Positions 24,601 through 37,445 of a stretch of DNA of 64,000 nt are shown piece by piece (position 1 is the stretch's first letter; the number at the start of each line of letters is the position of its first letter). The notes under the pieces are model-generated. The model was not told the origin of the DNA. It worked only from the letters and a program-made list of their open reading frames with translations, and ran no database searches. The stretch spans positions 2,146,448 through 2,210,447 of the forward strand of contig CAADRB010000010.1 in assembly GCA_900708905.1 (NCBI GenBank), given 5' to 3'. This DNA is from Hymenolepis diminuta (taxonomy: Eukaryota; Platyhelminthes; Cestoda; Cyclophyllidea; Hymenolepididae). The position numbers and the translations under genes were made by a program.

Positions 24601-27600
24601 ACAGTAACCTTGTCACTAGTAAGCTGAAAAAGGGTTAAGTAACGGGAAAAATAGATAAAATGTTCCAGGGCGGAATCCGTGATCGTAAGCACATTTATAT
24701 GAAGAAGACAATAAATAGGATAAAATTGGAATACGAATCAGGATAACAAATAACGGTAAAAATGAAGCAACTGCTGGTGACTTAGTAGAGCTCACAGATA
24801 AAAAAATAACTGCTATATTCACTAAAGATTATGCAAAATGCATATCTAAGTAAAATAAATCCACTTATGGTTCTATTTGGAAACTAAGTGTTGAGTGCAT
24901 GTATAATTAAGAATTATTATTTATAGGAAAATTATGACCCCATAGGCATTTGATAATTATTTGTATATAGAGACTGATTATAAATGAACTTTTACCCATT
25001 TTAAATAAGAAGAGCAAGGATTGAGTGAAAACAAAAGATATGTTGAGCACCAACTTCAAAAATTTATGAGTGTGAGAGGGGAAAAACGACGTTTGGAAGA
25101 GCCATTACAATACTGCCGTGTAAAGGATATGCAGGCTTATTTGCGATAAATATTCGTAAATGACTATCTGGCGTTAACCGTTAGTCAAACGAACAATCGG
25201 GAATTTTTTTCTAAACAAAATAAACAGTACAAAAATGAGTCAGTATATATAATTTAGTACTGAGTAGATCTCTAAAAGCTGTTCAAATTAAGGGTTTAAG
25301 ATGATCTAATTGTATTCATTAAAATTATGAGCAGTTAGTTACCATGTGTTAGACTTTCAGTAAAAATAAAAAAAACCTTAGGAGCTAGATATTTTGAAGT
25401 AAGGCTGGAATAAAATGGACTACTTTTAGTGATTTCGTACCTAGGAGGTTACCAAATTTACCAATAAGGAATCATCACTTACAATATATAATTAATTAAA
25501 TAAGAAATAGAGGATACAATGGGTAGAGAAAATTGAATGTTGGCCATAACTCTTCGATCTTAAAAGAGTCATGAGTCGGAAATAATCACATCATTCTATT
25601 TTTGGAACAAATGAATTAGAATAGCTCAGCTGTATATTGTCATAGGACAATTAATTAGTCGGTTGCGGAAAGTAGAAAATCAATACGAAGTAAACATTAG
25701 AGCGTAATTATTTTGATATAATAAATAAATATTATGTGAAAATATATGAAAATATATGTTAAAAGTTGGTGGAATAACTTATTCACTACAAAATTAAATA
25801 AAAGAAAAGTGAATAAAATTATAATAAAGAAATAAAAATTTATTTTCTATTTATAAGTGACAAATTTTAACCTATCTTTTTAAACTAGCTTTAAAAATTA
25901 ATTACCTTAGCGATGAAGAAGTGCAAGTTAAAAATCTGCAAAATTCATTTTGATAATGCATCGGAGTAAAAAATGCAGCCTTGGGTTAACGTTACTTTTT
26001 GCAGGAAAGAAAAGCATTCCAGTAGTGTGCGATGTCTCCATATAGGCAAGAACGCAAAATTTTCCAACTATTACGCTGCCTCTATGCGTTATTTAGTAAA
26101 TAACACTAAATTAAAATGAAGATTTTTTTCTCCTGAAGTTTCTTATGCGTAAAATAACCTTGTTTGTAAAATGCAACATTTTTTTGCTTGAGAAGGAAGA
26201 ATTGTTTTAATCAGATGAAAGGAGGTCACTTTTATATTCGTTAAGATACGTTTTACTGAACATTATTATGAAATGATGTATCTCTAGACATAAAAATTTA
26301 ATCTGTTTGATGGAAAAGTCAGATAAATTTTGTATTACAATTTTATTTCGACGAAAAGTTTACAAAACCATCAAAACCATTGTATTAAACCAGCTTGATT
26401 AAAGCTTGCAAAATTTTCAATTTAGGCCGGGAAGCATAATTTTTTAAATATAATGTAAAAGAGGAAACCAGAATTAAAAAATGTGGGTCTCTTGACGCTA
26501 AAGTTTTTCCTAGCTGGGGGCATGTGAAAACCTTGGAGTATAATGAAACTTGATTTGCTAGATTTTGGGTGAAAAAGTCCTTTATTCTTTATCCTTTTTA
26601 TACATGTGGGGCTGCTTGCATGACTATTTTCCGATTTTTTAACAAGTTTGTTCTATCAACATAAATTATCAATTGATGCTTGCATAACAAACTCAATTTG
26701 TATATAAAAGTGCATTGATTGAAACATAGAGAGATGTAGGTAAAAGATTTAGTATTATACTTTCGAGCAAACTGTCTTGAAGAGTGGTCTCTAAAGCTCG
26801 ACACTTTGTCCTTAACACCTTCAGGGTTCTTGAAGAGTTCATTTTTGTTTTAGATTAGTTTACAAGACAATTGCGCTGATTTTCATGAACGGAGATTTAA
26901 ATTACCTTGAAGTTTTCCATGTCCACCGGTGAAGTTTAAAATCGTACCATTCAAAAGAACAGGTGATTGGGTCACTCCTATCTTTATTTCTGTAGAGCGA
27001 TTACTTTCATAAGCTGGAACTTACAGCTTTGAAATCATCTGAAACTTTCAGGGCTATTATTATGAATTGGGCATCGGATATTATAAATTAGGTGTAAAGA
27101 ACCAGAAGATCAGGGAGAAAATATCTAATTCACGTAGTTTTATACTATCTAAATTATCACTGAATAGATAGTAGAAAACAAGACATGTTGAGGAAAAGGA
27201 GAGATTACTCATACTCATATCACCGTGTCTCAAAGGGAATTTATCATGCTGAACGACATATCGCATAAACTAAATCGAATTTGGTTGATAACAGAATGAT
27301 ACTCATTTTTGTAAGGAAAAAATTAACAGACCGGGTTAGAATATTTTCCATTTTCAAACCAGCATCGCTATTGACAAAGGAGTTCATATTAGTCTTTTTA
27401 TAGCGTTACAAAGTGAAATATAATAGTTGGTATTATTAATGGCCTTTATATATCAAACCTTATAGAATATTGTTAAACGAAATAGACAAGAATTTGATAA
27501 ATTACATTCTATGAACAAAACGGGCAAATGAGAAAGTGCGGAAGTAGCACAAGGTGCGCTTGTCAACCCTTATTAACTATGAAATGTTTTAATCAATAAA

Positions 27601-27970
27601 AACTCGCAGTTTCCTAAAAAGAGTTCATTTTTAATGAAAAAGAAACAATTATTAAGTGCATAATAAAACAATGAAGCACACCACCATTTGGATAATCAAA
27701 TACATAAAGTTTATATGTCAAGTTAAGCGAAAAATATCCCTTTGCGAAATGTTTTAGTGTGTTTGTCTATGGTAAAAACAAATAACAAAAGTAATATAAA
27801 ATATTGTGTAACTTGATAAATTCAGTGAGTTATTAGTCTAGTAATATTTACGTTGGGCAGTGTAGCATTCAAAGTGCTGTAAGGTTAAATTTTTACCTAT
27901 CTCACCTCAGATGTGTTAAGATTGTGAACAATTGAATGGCTATTCAAACATTGGAAGAAAAAATAATTTG
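15625..27970. other. long AT-rich stretch with no supported gene
   Basis: About 12 kb in which no protein family, RNA gene or transposon was recognised on either strand. Open frames up to about 100 codons occur (for example 16394-16609, 17361-17609, 21661-21885 plus; 23937-23641 minus), which is the number and size expected at this AT content. The segment at 16394-16609 (GGTDRFEALGYGKPL...) has possible splice sites inside but no family match. A run of short AT repeats lies near 20480-20525. Confidence 0.4.
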
Positions 27971-27975
27971 AAGTG

Positions 27976-28238
27976 ATAAGACCGACCATGAACAAGCGCT
28001 GGATAGCACAGACAAACATATTTTATAATCCGAGGGACGAATCATGAAATTGGAAGTTTGGAACGTGAACTGCCCATTTATTAAAATCGTACAAACTTAT
28101 CGATAACTTGACGTAGTTCACGGTATCCTTTTGACTCCCTCTCTCTTATTATTTGTTCGATTTTGTTTGTTTTCTACAATTTCAAATTGTATATCGTGTA
28201 TTACCGTGGGTAATAAGAATAATAATAAGAATAAGAAG
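27976..28238 (+). repeat. unclassified dispersed repeat, copy A
   Basis: Shares with copies at 37.2, 44.0, 44.7, 46.3 and 55.0 kb an ordered set of blocks: GAGGGACGAATCATGAAATT, then GTTTGGAACGTGAACTGCCC ATTTATT, then CCTTTTGACTCCCTCTC, TTATTATTTG, and TTTCTACAATTTCAAATTGT near the end. It finishes in an (AAT/AAG)n tract (28211-28238) that resembles the simple-repeat tail of a retroposed element. No open frame and no clear pol III box. Confidence 0.6.
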
Positions 28239-30555
28239 TTAATATTGATTAAACTATTTATAAATTACCTAATAAAGAAATTATGAAATTGGTGTTAGTG
28301 AATTAAGATTACAATTGCGATATTTCAGAAATCGTGACTATTATAAAAACGAGTTGACATTTGATACATACAGTATTCTTCCAGAATGCACGAATTTGTC
28401 TTATTTTTCTCCTATTGGGTCCTATTTTGTTTTTACTCTTTCTAATGTATATTATTTGGAAAGAAATGACATTTAATTATCGAAAGTGGTATTTGATTAT
28501 ATAATAATAATATTAAATAATGAATAAATTGAGTTTAATGGCCATAAATCATCTAATTTTGTTTATTAATAGATTATAAGTTGGGGTGTGTATCGTCTGG
28601 AAATAAATGACTTAGACATCTCTTTGGTTTAATTTTTTTAGTTAAATGAAAATTCGTTGAAATATAACAGTCATGATAAATTTCTATGCATCTACGACCT
28701 CAATGAACTTATTAAAAATGAAGTATTGAGTATAAGGGGGAAAACTCTACTCCTTGTATAGCGTTTGAACATGTAAAATGACTGAAGAGTTATTTAAGAG
28801 ATAAAACGAAGGTTGATTAGGAGTTATAGATAAAACTACAATCCAAAGCAGCCTATATTATTTGAATTCTGAGGTGACTGTGGAGCTGAATTTTCCATAA
28901 GGTGTATGGTTCCCTTTGTAATATCTGGGTGATTCACAGCACAAATTTAAGGGATTAGCTTCTTGACTTGCTAATTTGTTGAAATAACTAAATAATTGGT
29001 CATTCCATTCAGAATTATTCGTGTCTTCCAACAACCGTGGGCGAGTGGATGAGGTTAGCAAAGGGATTTTAAACATAGCGATGGTGAACCGTTTCGTTTT
29101 TTATTTTTCTCCAAATTTACACAACATGGAATGGGAATAAATGTTTTTACAAAACAAGAAGATAGTAATCGATCAAAAATTTTCCGTCTATTCCTCATTT
29201 TTTCATATTATTTAGTGAAATTAGCACTTGAAATCTATCTTCATTTGTTACTAGTCCTTGATTGTGTTTTCTCACGATTAATTTATTTTCTGCTATTTAA
29301 GCATTTTGCATTGAATCGTGTCTATTTAAGCTGAATATCCAGTTACTATGTTTATCTAAGCAATTTCCTTGACAACCTCTAATCTTAGACTTGACAAGAT
29401 AAAAGCAAACGTAAAGATGCATAAACGATCCGGTTATTTGCATTATTTTCCATGTAGTTAGCTGTATTTAAAATTAAATTAACTTATAACTTTAAAATAA
29501 AATAAACTTAACTTATAATTTATATATATAAATAAATTATATAAAGAGATAGTGACATGTCTGATTGAAACAAAAGCACTTGCAAATCCGTTACGCAAAC
29601 TTACTATATTAAACTTCAGTTATTCTTGTTTTTAAAAATAAAATGTCCCATTTCAGTACAAATATGGGAAAAAGTTAATTTGCCTTCAGAAAAATGATAA
29701 ATCGGTTGATAAAAATGAAAATATTACTAAAAATTCCTTTGATTTTGTTAAGCGTACTCGATTTTCTTTTGATTTATAAATTTATCTTTAATTTTATAGA
29801 ATAATTACACAAATTTTAAGCCTAAATATGCAAAGCACTTGTACCGAACAATAAGCAATAGTTTTAAAGCCGTCGAATTTAGCAGATTGTTTGAATTTCG
29901 ATTTTTCTGCCTCATATATGCTAAGAACAAACTGTAGGTGGCCAAATTACTGATTTTATTTGTAATAAGATTCTATTTTGAACGTTGTTTCATTTAATAA
30001 ATGATACTTTCTTAGGTCACGGTCATCAAACTTTCTGTATTGCAATTACCTGCATTTCCTATGCCCACACATGACCAATATTTCGGGAATATTGCATATC
30101 GGTGAAACAATTAATTCAGGATCTAATTACTTGTAGATTCCTATTATTGAATACAAAAGTGGGAAATGATAAAATTTTGGTTCAACATAAATGAAATGCC
30201 GATTGGTCGAGTTTAAGTTTCATCCATAATGTTTATGTTGGAAGATTTTATCAACCTTTTACTATTCCTTCTAAATATCAATTCTGTCTAGACGTGGTTG
30301 TATGATTCAAATCATTGTGTTAAGTCTAAATATATAGTTTGAATAGAATCAATAGTACGTTTTGAATGCGGTATAAATGGAATCCAATTTAACGTTTGTT
30401 AAGGAAAGTTTTGAGAGAAACTTAAAGTTTTTGGACTGGATATATTTATTATGCTGAATTGTTCCTTTCTAAAACTACAACTGCTCAGGCTTCAGAGGGA
30501 AGAAAGAATACTTGTAGAGCAGTTCGAAGATTCTTCTATTAAGAAAATGGGTTTA
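28239..30555. other. AT-rich, no supported gene
   Basis: No recognised gene. A minus-strand open frame at 29076-28858 (LLEDTNNSEWNDQLFSYFNK...) reads like protein but has no known family. A TA-rich low-complexity stretch lies at about 29460-29545. Confidence 0.35.
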
Positions 30556-30685
30556 TGCTATAACGTAACCAACTAGGAGTTCTGGTAGTAATCTAGCAGA
30601 ACCAACAATCTAGAAAACTCGGTAATATAGCAACTTAACACAGAAGCTAACAACTCACGGCAGATAAGAAGGCACGTTATAGTCA
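30556..30685. repeat. possible short inverted-repeat element
   Basis: A GC-richer 130 bp block that begins TGCTATAACGTAACC and whose other end, read on the complement, is TGACTATAACGTGCC. The 9-base core CTATAACGT is perfect. It starts with TG and ends with CA. No coding capacity. It could be a miniature transposon or a small solo LTR. No clear target duplication was found, so chance is not excluded. Confidence 0.3.
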
Positions 30686-33236
30686 ACACGCGTGTATTAA
30701 CGAAACTCACACTCAATCGGTATCGGCTTAAACAAATACGAATAATGATCAAGTGTCAAGAAAGAAAATACATTTTTGTTCATAGAAGAAATATTGGGAA
30801 CGGGGGAAAATAATTATCATTTCTTCTAACAGTTTACGAGTATATATGATAAGCAATTTGTTTCCCGGTTTCCCAATAATTGCAGCGATAGGCTCTTCAC
30901 TAGTGGTTGAACATATCCAATTTCAAGCATAGTAATCCACTGATCGATAACATGGAATATGAATAATGAAGCTTACAAGTTTCTGTCGACTGTTCTTGAA
31001 AATGATCGATTTGGCGTCCTAAAGGTATCAAATATTGATACAGAGTTGTATTCACGATTTGAGCCATTATTTTATAATTCTTCAAGATTTGAATTATTAG
31101 ATAGCGTTCCCTTTGGTCGTACCTTCGTTTAATTTGGTAAAAGTTATTCGAAATGGCAGGTTAAAGTTTTAAATATTCGTGTAACTCACATTTCAAAAGC
31201 ATTTTTAACTTATTAAGTCGGATATTCATTGTTATAATGGAAATATATGGTACCATCAATCGACTTTTTAGATTTTTGGAGGTGCCAGCAAAAGAAGAAT
31301 GCTATTTAGTTTATAAAGGCAATCTATGCAACATTAAACATTCAGAGTCATTTGCTTTTCCTTATTTCTGATTTGTTATAATATTCTGTTCAGCATTAGC
31401 GCATTTTAAGCTGCTTGTAATAATGAAGTCATTATTTCAAAGTTGATCACATATTTTCTTTGATCCCAAGCTTCTGCACTTATGCTTATATCGAAGTCAT
31501 GCTATGCCCCGTAAAGTCAATATGATGACTCATTCACCTCATTGTAACATATACTTTATCCGCGTTTGATCACATTTATTTTTCATGTGTGTATATAATT
31601 CTCCATGCTCACTTTATTTAATTTAAGGACACCTTCACTTTATTGCCTTTCCGAAGCCATTTATTCAATTACATATGCAATTGATTTCCCAGGTTTGTTA
31701 TCAACCATTCACTTTAGTAGCTAGTGACTTCTTTCCATTCCTTATGCAAGCAACAGCATAATATGTATGAAGACCCTGCGTGAAGCGTCATTAATACATC
31801 TCCGAGTGTAACATACCCGCTTATATTCACCCTCACTGGCAGGACCAACTCGTAGTACCTTTATTCAACTCTCTGAAATTCCATCCTATTCTGTCATTAA
31901 TGTGTAATTACGAAACTACTAATGATAAATCTCTTACCTGGTAAATTTACAGATACTTCAATCCTTCTCTGGCATATTTCAAAATATTACACTACCCTTA
32001 CTTTATACAGTCATCTATCCACTTATATTGGATAGGTATAATTCTACGGTTCCTTACCAATTACTGTTACAAGACACGGGCAATGAATTTACAAATTAAT
32101 AAATTTGGTTTAACCTAGGAGTAGATCTGAGCCAGAACTAGGTTCCCAAAATATCATATATGGGAGAAAATTGATCAAAGCTTTGCAAATGATGATAATT
32201 TTCCAACGACCAAAATCAAGCAACGATATATCTGCCATTTCAAGAATAATTAGAGGTTTTTCTGATTGTAGACGAAGAAGAGGTCTTAAGATAAATGAAC
32301 TGTATAGTGAAGGAAGAAATAAAATTGTTGCTTACGATTATCTCTGTGCAATAAAATATGCGATCATTAAAATAGGTTATCATTTGAGAGTTGCAATATG
32401 TGAATAGTTAAATTAATTTAAAACGAAATTAGTTTATAAAATATCAGGTTCATGAATGTAGTGAATAATTTATTTAAGCGAACGGAATAATTTTGCATTC
32501 AAATGAAAGTTGCTTTTCCAAAGTTGACAGATTCCTCCAATGATTAATGTTATATTCAAATTATTAGCTTTGAAAATGCCTTCTTAGATAGAAAAATTAA
32601 TATTTAATCCGAGTGAAGACTTCCAAACATAGAACAGCTGTAACAATGTACGAATAAGGCATACCTTGTTTATTAATAAGGTTTCAATCCACTTTAACTC
32701 TAGTTGATTGTTCATAAATAATAATAGTGGGTAGTCTATTTAGTTAAGGATCGTATCGAGGATAACAATTGGACAATAAATTGTACAGCTTTCAGATTCT
32801 AGTGCATTGAATATAGAACTTTATGAAATTCTACTATTACTCCTTCTACATTTTGAAATTATTTTCCTGCTTCGACTTGTATTTTTTTGGTTTTGAGAGT
32901 TATAATCGTGGAAATGTCTTCGCTTCTTAGATTTGGTATTATTATATTACAGTACACATTCTTCGAAATATAAGAGGTGTTGTCGTTTGGCCAATTTCTT
33001 CTTTACATACTTGCTATTTCCGACACGAAGATTTTTAAACTAATAGCACTCATCGGGATCGGGTGGGTTGGGAGTCACTCATACTACTGTGTAAACTTAG
33101 TGCATAATATTTCGTTTAACAGCATAATGTAATAATCGGGCGTACAAATTAATTAATAAATGCCAGTACACAAATATTTTTAAACTTGATATATACATTT
33201 AATCAAACTCATAAAGATGATCAGTTGGTGTTAGTA
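30686..33236. other. AT-rich, no supported gene
   Basis: No recognised gene or repeat. The 78-codon open frame at 32171-32407 has no recognisable domain. Confidence 0.4.
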
Positions 33237-33511
33237 TTAAAATTCACTTTGAACACTTAATAGAGGGCCATACAAAATCTCATCTAGCTTGAAATAAATG
33301 TAAACTATGGTGAATTCCTTCCAGAAAGCGTCGATAAATTGCGTATCGAAAAACATCTCTTTCCCCTTTGCACGTTCAGAATATCTGAGGAGTTCAATGG
33401 TAGTCAACATCGGTTTCCCTGACGAATCGGGGTAGGAGCATTTATACAAGAAGAGGTTTGCATTCATCTCTATCTTCGTCGTCAAATTTGGCAAGCCGAT
33501 TATCAACTGTT
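33237..33511 (-). other. possible coding exon, unknown protein
   Basis: On the minus strand an acceptor-like TTCCACTGATGTAG precedes a frame open for about 90 codons, and the base composition is clearly less AT-rich than the flanks. It reads LIIGLPNLTTKIEMNANLF, then YPDSSGKPMLTTIELLRY and GKEMFFDTQFIDAFWKEF, before becoming AT-rich and ending at TAA. The first two thirds look like real protein; I do not recognise the family. It could be an exon of a gene whose other exons I cannot find, or a retrocopied fragment. Confidence 0.3.
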
Positions 33512-34748
33512 CTACATCAGTGGAAAGAATATAAATTTAGGTGGCTGGTTTAGGGGTTTTAACTAGTTTAAGACGAGATTTGAAAGTCTGATACTGACAC
33601 AACTACTTTCCAATTAACTGGCAAGGCTCAACTAGCACCGTTCTTTCAAGTTAATTCAATATAAAAACCCAAATCTCTCATTTATTAAACGATTAAATTA
33701 ATAGGGTTTCATACACGTTTGCAAATATTGGATAAAGCAAATAAAACAAAATGTATTGCAAATATTTCAAATTCTGGGAATTTATTACATTCAAAAATGC
33801 TTTCTATTTTATCATTAAGGCCACTTTAAGATCTCTCATTAAATGCACAAATAAATTAAAGTGCGGTGATAATGATAATTGCACAATCTTGTCACATTCG
33901 TGATAAGTGAGATTGCTGATACCACTGAATGAGGTCATTTTAACCTTCATCATTCGGAATTGGTTACAAATAGCAATAATTAGCATTTCAATTGACATTA
34001 CTTCATTGAACAAGTTTAAATTCCTTATATATTTATTGCCCGTGGCATCGAAAAAAACCATAGCTTTCCGCTGTAGAAAACAATCGAACTAAGAGAGCCT
34101 TATAAGCAGGCCAATATTGATTTGATGAAAGTGGATGGGATAGAAGATGAAAATGAACTCAGTATAATGGAAAATCTAACAAAATGTGATTTTTGGATAG
34201 AAAAATTTTATGAATTCGTCGGGAAATAAATTTTTAGGCTAGTAACTTTAAAGGTAAAAAGATAAAGAAGAAAGGAAAGGATTTAGTAACAGCAGTCTTT
34301 AATGAGACTTTTCTGAAAGATAGCTGTAAAGGAGAAGGTAGAAGGAGCTGCGGATAGAGACGAGGTGATTGAAAGACCTGATTGTAGAAATTGATCGGTA
34401 GGAGTTTGAGAAAAGAGGGAGCTGAGTTAATGAGTGGTATAAACAGGGTATACCAGAGTCGTGTTTGGTGAAGATCACATTTTGGTATAGATAGAGTTGT
34501 AAGACGGTTAAATAGTTCAAAGATGACATTAGAGTCCAATTGGGAACGTAAGGATAGGAACATTAAGGAACTGAAAAAAACAAACTCTGTCTGTTGATCA
34601 TTTGTGTCTTTGCTGAAGTTTTGATGGACGGGTCGATGAATGCACGTCGATAAGGTTTGGCGGATTAACTCAGACCGCAAAAACAGTCAACCATGAACAC
34701 TTGATAAGAAAATAATGGTTATATTACGCATTACAAATGAATACTCAC

Positions 34749-34858
34749 TAATTTCTTGGGACCAACGCCTTGCATTCTTATGTCCTAATTCTCTTAAAAT
34801 TTGGTATTTCTCCAAATGTAATTTCATGTTCACAGTTAACTCCTCAAGTTCATGTTTT
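34749..34858 (-). other. possible coiled-coil exon, unknown gene
   Basis: Between an acceptor-like CATTATAG and a strong donor (GTGAGT), both on the minus strand, 110 nt are open and read KHELEELTVNMKLHLEKYQ and on to NARRWSQEI. The heptad-like spacing of Leu suggests a coiled coil. It is on the same strand as the candidate at 33.2 kb, but no joining of the two is demonstrated. Confidence 0.22.
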
Positions 34859-35435
34859 CTATAATGCGAGGATGTCCCATTGTATTTTTTTCACGTCAAA
34901 TTCATTTTCAAATTTAAAACATTAATGATATGAAATATTTCGATTAAACCAAATGCAATTTAATTTTATTCAAAGAATCAAGTAAACTCATTATTTTATC
35001 AGTATTATATGCGTATAAAATTGATTATTTGGATAATAAAAAATACAGCTTATTTGATACGACAAGGTAAATTAAAGAACAGAACATCGAAACTCGAAAT
35101 TTTTGAATTTCTATCATATTGCCGAGTAATTTTTGTTTAAGCTCTAGTTAATTGAGTACAAAGTAGTAAATACCAATTGGCTGCAATTGGTTTTAAGAGG
35201 GCATGAATATTTCGAAGTGGAGTTATCATTATTATACCCACAGGAATGAAGAAAATGGTGTAATTTTTCATTACATGAAAGAATTTGACTGTGGGAATGT
35301 AAAGGTCTATGAAGAATAATTAGAAGGGTGAAAAAGAAAATGTCAAGAATTACTTCAAATGATTTTTGGATTTGGTTGTCGAACTTTCACTTAATAGTCC
35401 ATTAGCTGATTTGTGCTTCAAAATTTAAATTTCAG

Positions 35436-36445
35436 AAACCACCTCCTAGCAATTCTTATCCACAATCTGGGCCGCTTATTGACCGGTTATTAAATTATAA
35501 TGGTTTGTCTTGCGACTTCATTTCACTTCCACTTTCAAAAACTGACATGATTTTAAGCAATCCTCATGATCTCAGCGGGTCTTATGAAGCAGAGTTATCT
35601 CTAGGTAACTTCTAATAGTAATGAATTAAATCCAGTCGAGGTGAAATTATCAGCCAGTCAATTTGGTTAGTCGTTAACGAAAGTCGTAATATTTTATACA
35701 TGAAATTATTCAAGAAAGTGTTAAAAATCCCAGATTATTTTAGCGTTCAGGAAGTTTCAATGAAAAATCAAGCCGTAATAATGTGATTTTCCTTTCTACT
35801 TAATGCAGTACTAGTCTTCCACTTGTACTACACTATTTAATTTCCTTGGAGTTTAGTTCTTTTAAATGACTTGAAATGTTAAATATCTATACTTTTCCTT
35901 GCAAAGCAAATAATTCATTAACTTTGCAATGGTAAAAAATCCAATTTTTACTAGACGTGCACAAACTGAAGTTATTTCTTTGAATTATAATTATTTTTAC
36001 AAGTTTTCAAACCCAGAATTTATCTGACTCTCTAAAGTCAGACTGGAAACTATTACTTTATTAAAAAAGGAAACAATAAAATAAATTTAAACTTACTAGG
36101 TTAAGTTAGTTCTATTAAACAACCCAACGGACTCTGTCCAAATATCCTCAGCTTGCGAGTTTACATTTGATCTCTGCTTTGGTTCTTTTGCTGTTTGGCT
36201 CTGATTTTCCAAGTTGTGTATCACCTTCTGATTGGCCATATCTCTATTTTTTCAGAGCATTTTTACAATAATTCGTTGGCAATTAAAAGTGGCGTGGATT
36301 CAGAGGAAATAAAGTTGTTTATTTTGTCTTGTCTAGTCGAATCACGTGACGAAAAGCAAATAATCACTATTAGTGGTAATTGCAAGGAAGACTCATTTTT
36401 CGTTTATCTCAATCAACAATTAACATCTACGACGGAATGCATTTG
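35436..36445 (+). other. possible two-exon gene segment, unknown
   Basis: Candidate exons 35436-35604 and 36256-36445. Acceptors are AATTTCAG and ATTTTTTCAG, donors CTAG/GTAACT and TTTG/GTAATG. The first exon ends one base into a codon and the second opens with the two bases that complete it, so the spliced frame stays open for 119 codons: KPPPSNSYPQSGPLIDRLL..., then HFYNNSLAIKSGVDSEE... and GNCKEDSFFVYLNQQL. The second donor would lead to further exons that I could not place. No family is recognised. Phase agreement by chance is one in three. Confidence 0.3.
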
Positions 36446-37179
36446 GTAATGTCGGATATTAGGTCTGCTTATAATATTCTTACTGATCCCTCTTGTCACT
36501 TCCACTTCTTTTGAGAATGCAAAATAATCTTACTTAACTTGCAGCGACTCATTCTCTGAACATTGCAGAAATGAAATAGGTGAAAAATACGTTAGCTGAG
36601 CTTCGTAAGCTGTATTCATTCAAGTTGAAGTCCAGTAGTTGAACCGCGATAAACAAAATAAAAATTCAATAAAAATAATTATTAAGCAGTTTAATCAGGG
36701 CCAGTAAAAGGTTATGAAGATGAAAATTGAAAATATTTTTGCCGAGTTAGTTTTTTGTACCATTAAACGAATATATTCTCAATGTTTTCTTAAATAACTG
36801 AATTGCAATGTCTGTTGTTTATGTTTTAAGGTTTCAGTGCTGTTTTACTTTTCGTATATCGTGATTTTGCAGCATCTATTTTTTATGTATAGCGTAAAGA
36901 TGAGCTAATGTGATCAAACAAAGTCATTTTAGATTTAAATTTAATTTGAATTGATTTAAGTTAGACAGCATTGTTCTTGATAATATTGCTGACGTTAGTG
37001 AATCAAGTTAACTTAGTTAACTGCGACTACAATAAACTTTCCCCTATGAGCAGATAAGTATGTACAATTTAGCTTTAATATTTCGCTATCTCAACTCTGC
37101 TATGCTAAAATTGTAATCGGCTGAATGTCACTTAGGATCACTTGGCCTCCACAATCATTAGAGGAAAAATGAATCGAGG

Positions 37180-37445
37180 CGGCAAGATCGACCCTTCCTG
37201 ATAGAGTGGTGGATAAGCACTAAACATCGTAGACGATAATTTACTTGAAATCATGAAATTTTAATTTTGGAGTGTGAACTACCCATTCCACAACACGAAT
37301 CCCAAATTAAAATGAAACAAGACTTTTGAAATATATTTTTGTCGTTTTCAACATCTCTTTGACTTTCTCCACTTTATCATTTGCTAGACTCTCTGCTGAC
37401 TGATTTTGGTTGTCTTCAAAAATTAAACATTTTGTTGTTTTGGTT
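37180..37445 (+). repeat. unclassified dispersed repeat, copy B
   Basis: Blocks in the family order: TGGATAAGCACTAAACATCG and AGACGATAATTTACTTG, then AATTTTGGAGTGTGAACTAC CCATT, then TTTGACTTTCTCCACTTTATC, TTTGCTAGACTCTCTGCTGA, GATTTTGGTTGTCTTC, and AAAATTAAACATTTTG. This copy keeps the longest 5' part. Confidence 0.6.

Noticed and set aside
28205..28240. AAT/AAG tract considered as an independent microsatellite or CRISPR-like repeat.
   Set aside because: Short and imperfect, and explained as the tail of dispersed repeat copy A. No spacer-repeat array exists anywhere in the window.
34095..34230. EPYKQAN stretch resembling the ACBP YKQAT motif, on the plus strand.
   Set aside because: Only five to six residues match. 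No VGD, RPG or KWDAW follows in any frame, so it is treated as chance rather than a fifth ACBP copy.
34234..34680. Longest open frame in the window (148 codons, minus strand).
   Set aside because: It arises from a pyrimidine-rich strand, has no recognisable domain, is Leu/Phe/Ser/Pro-heavy as expected from composition, and lacks splice or promoter support. One frame of this size is compatible with chance in 64 kb of AT-rich DNA.
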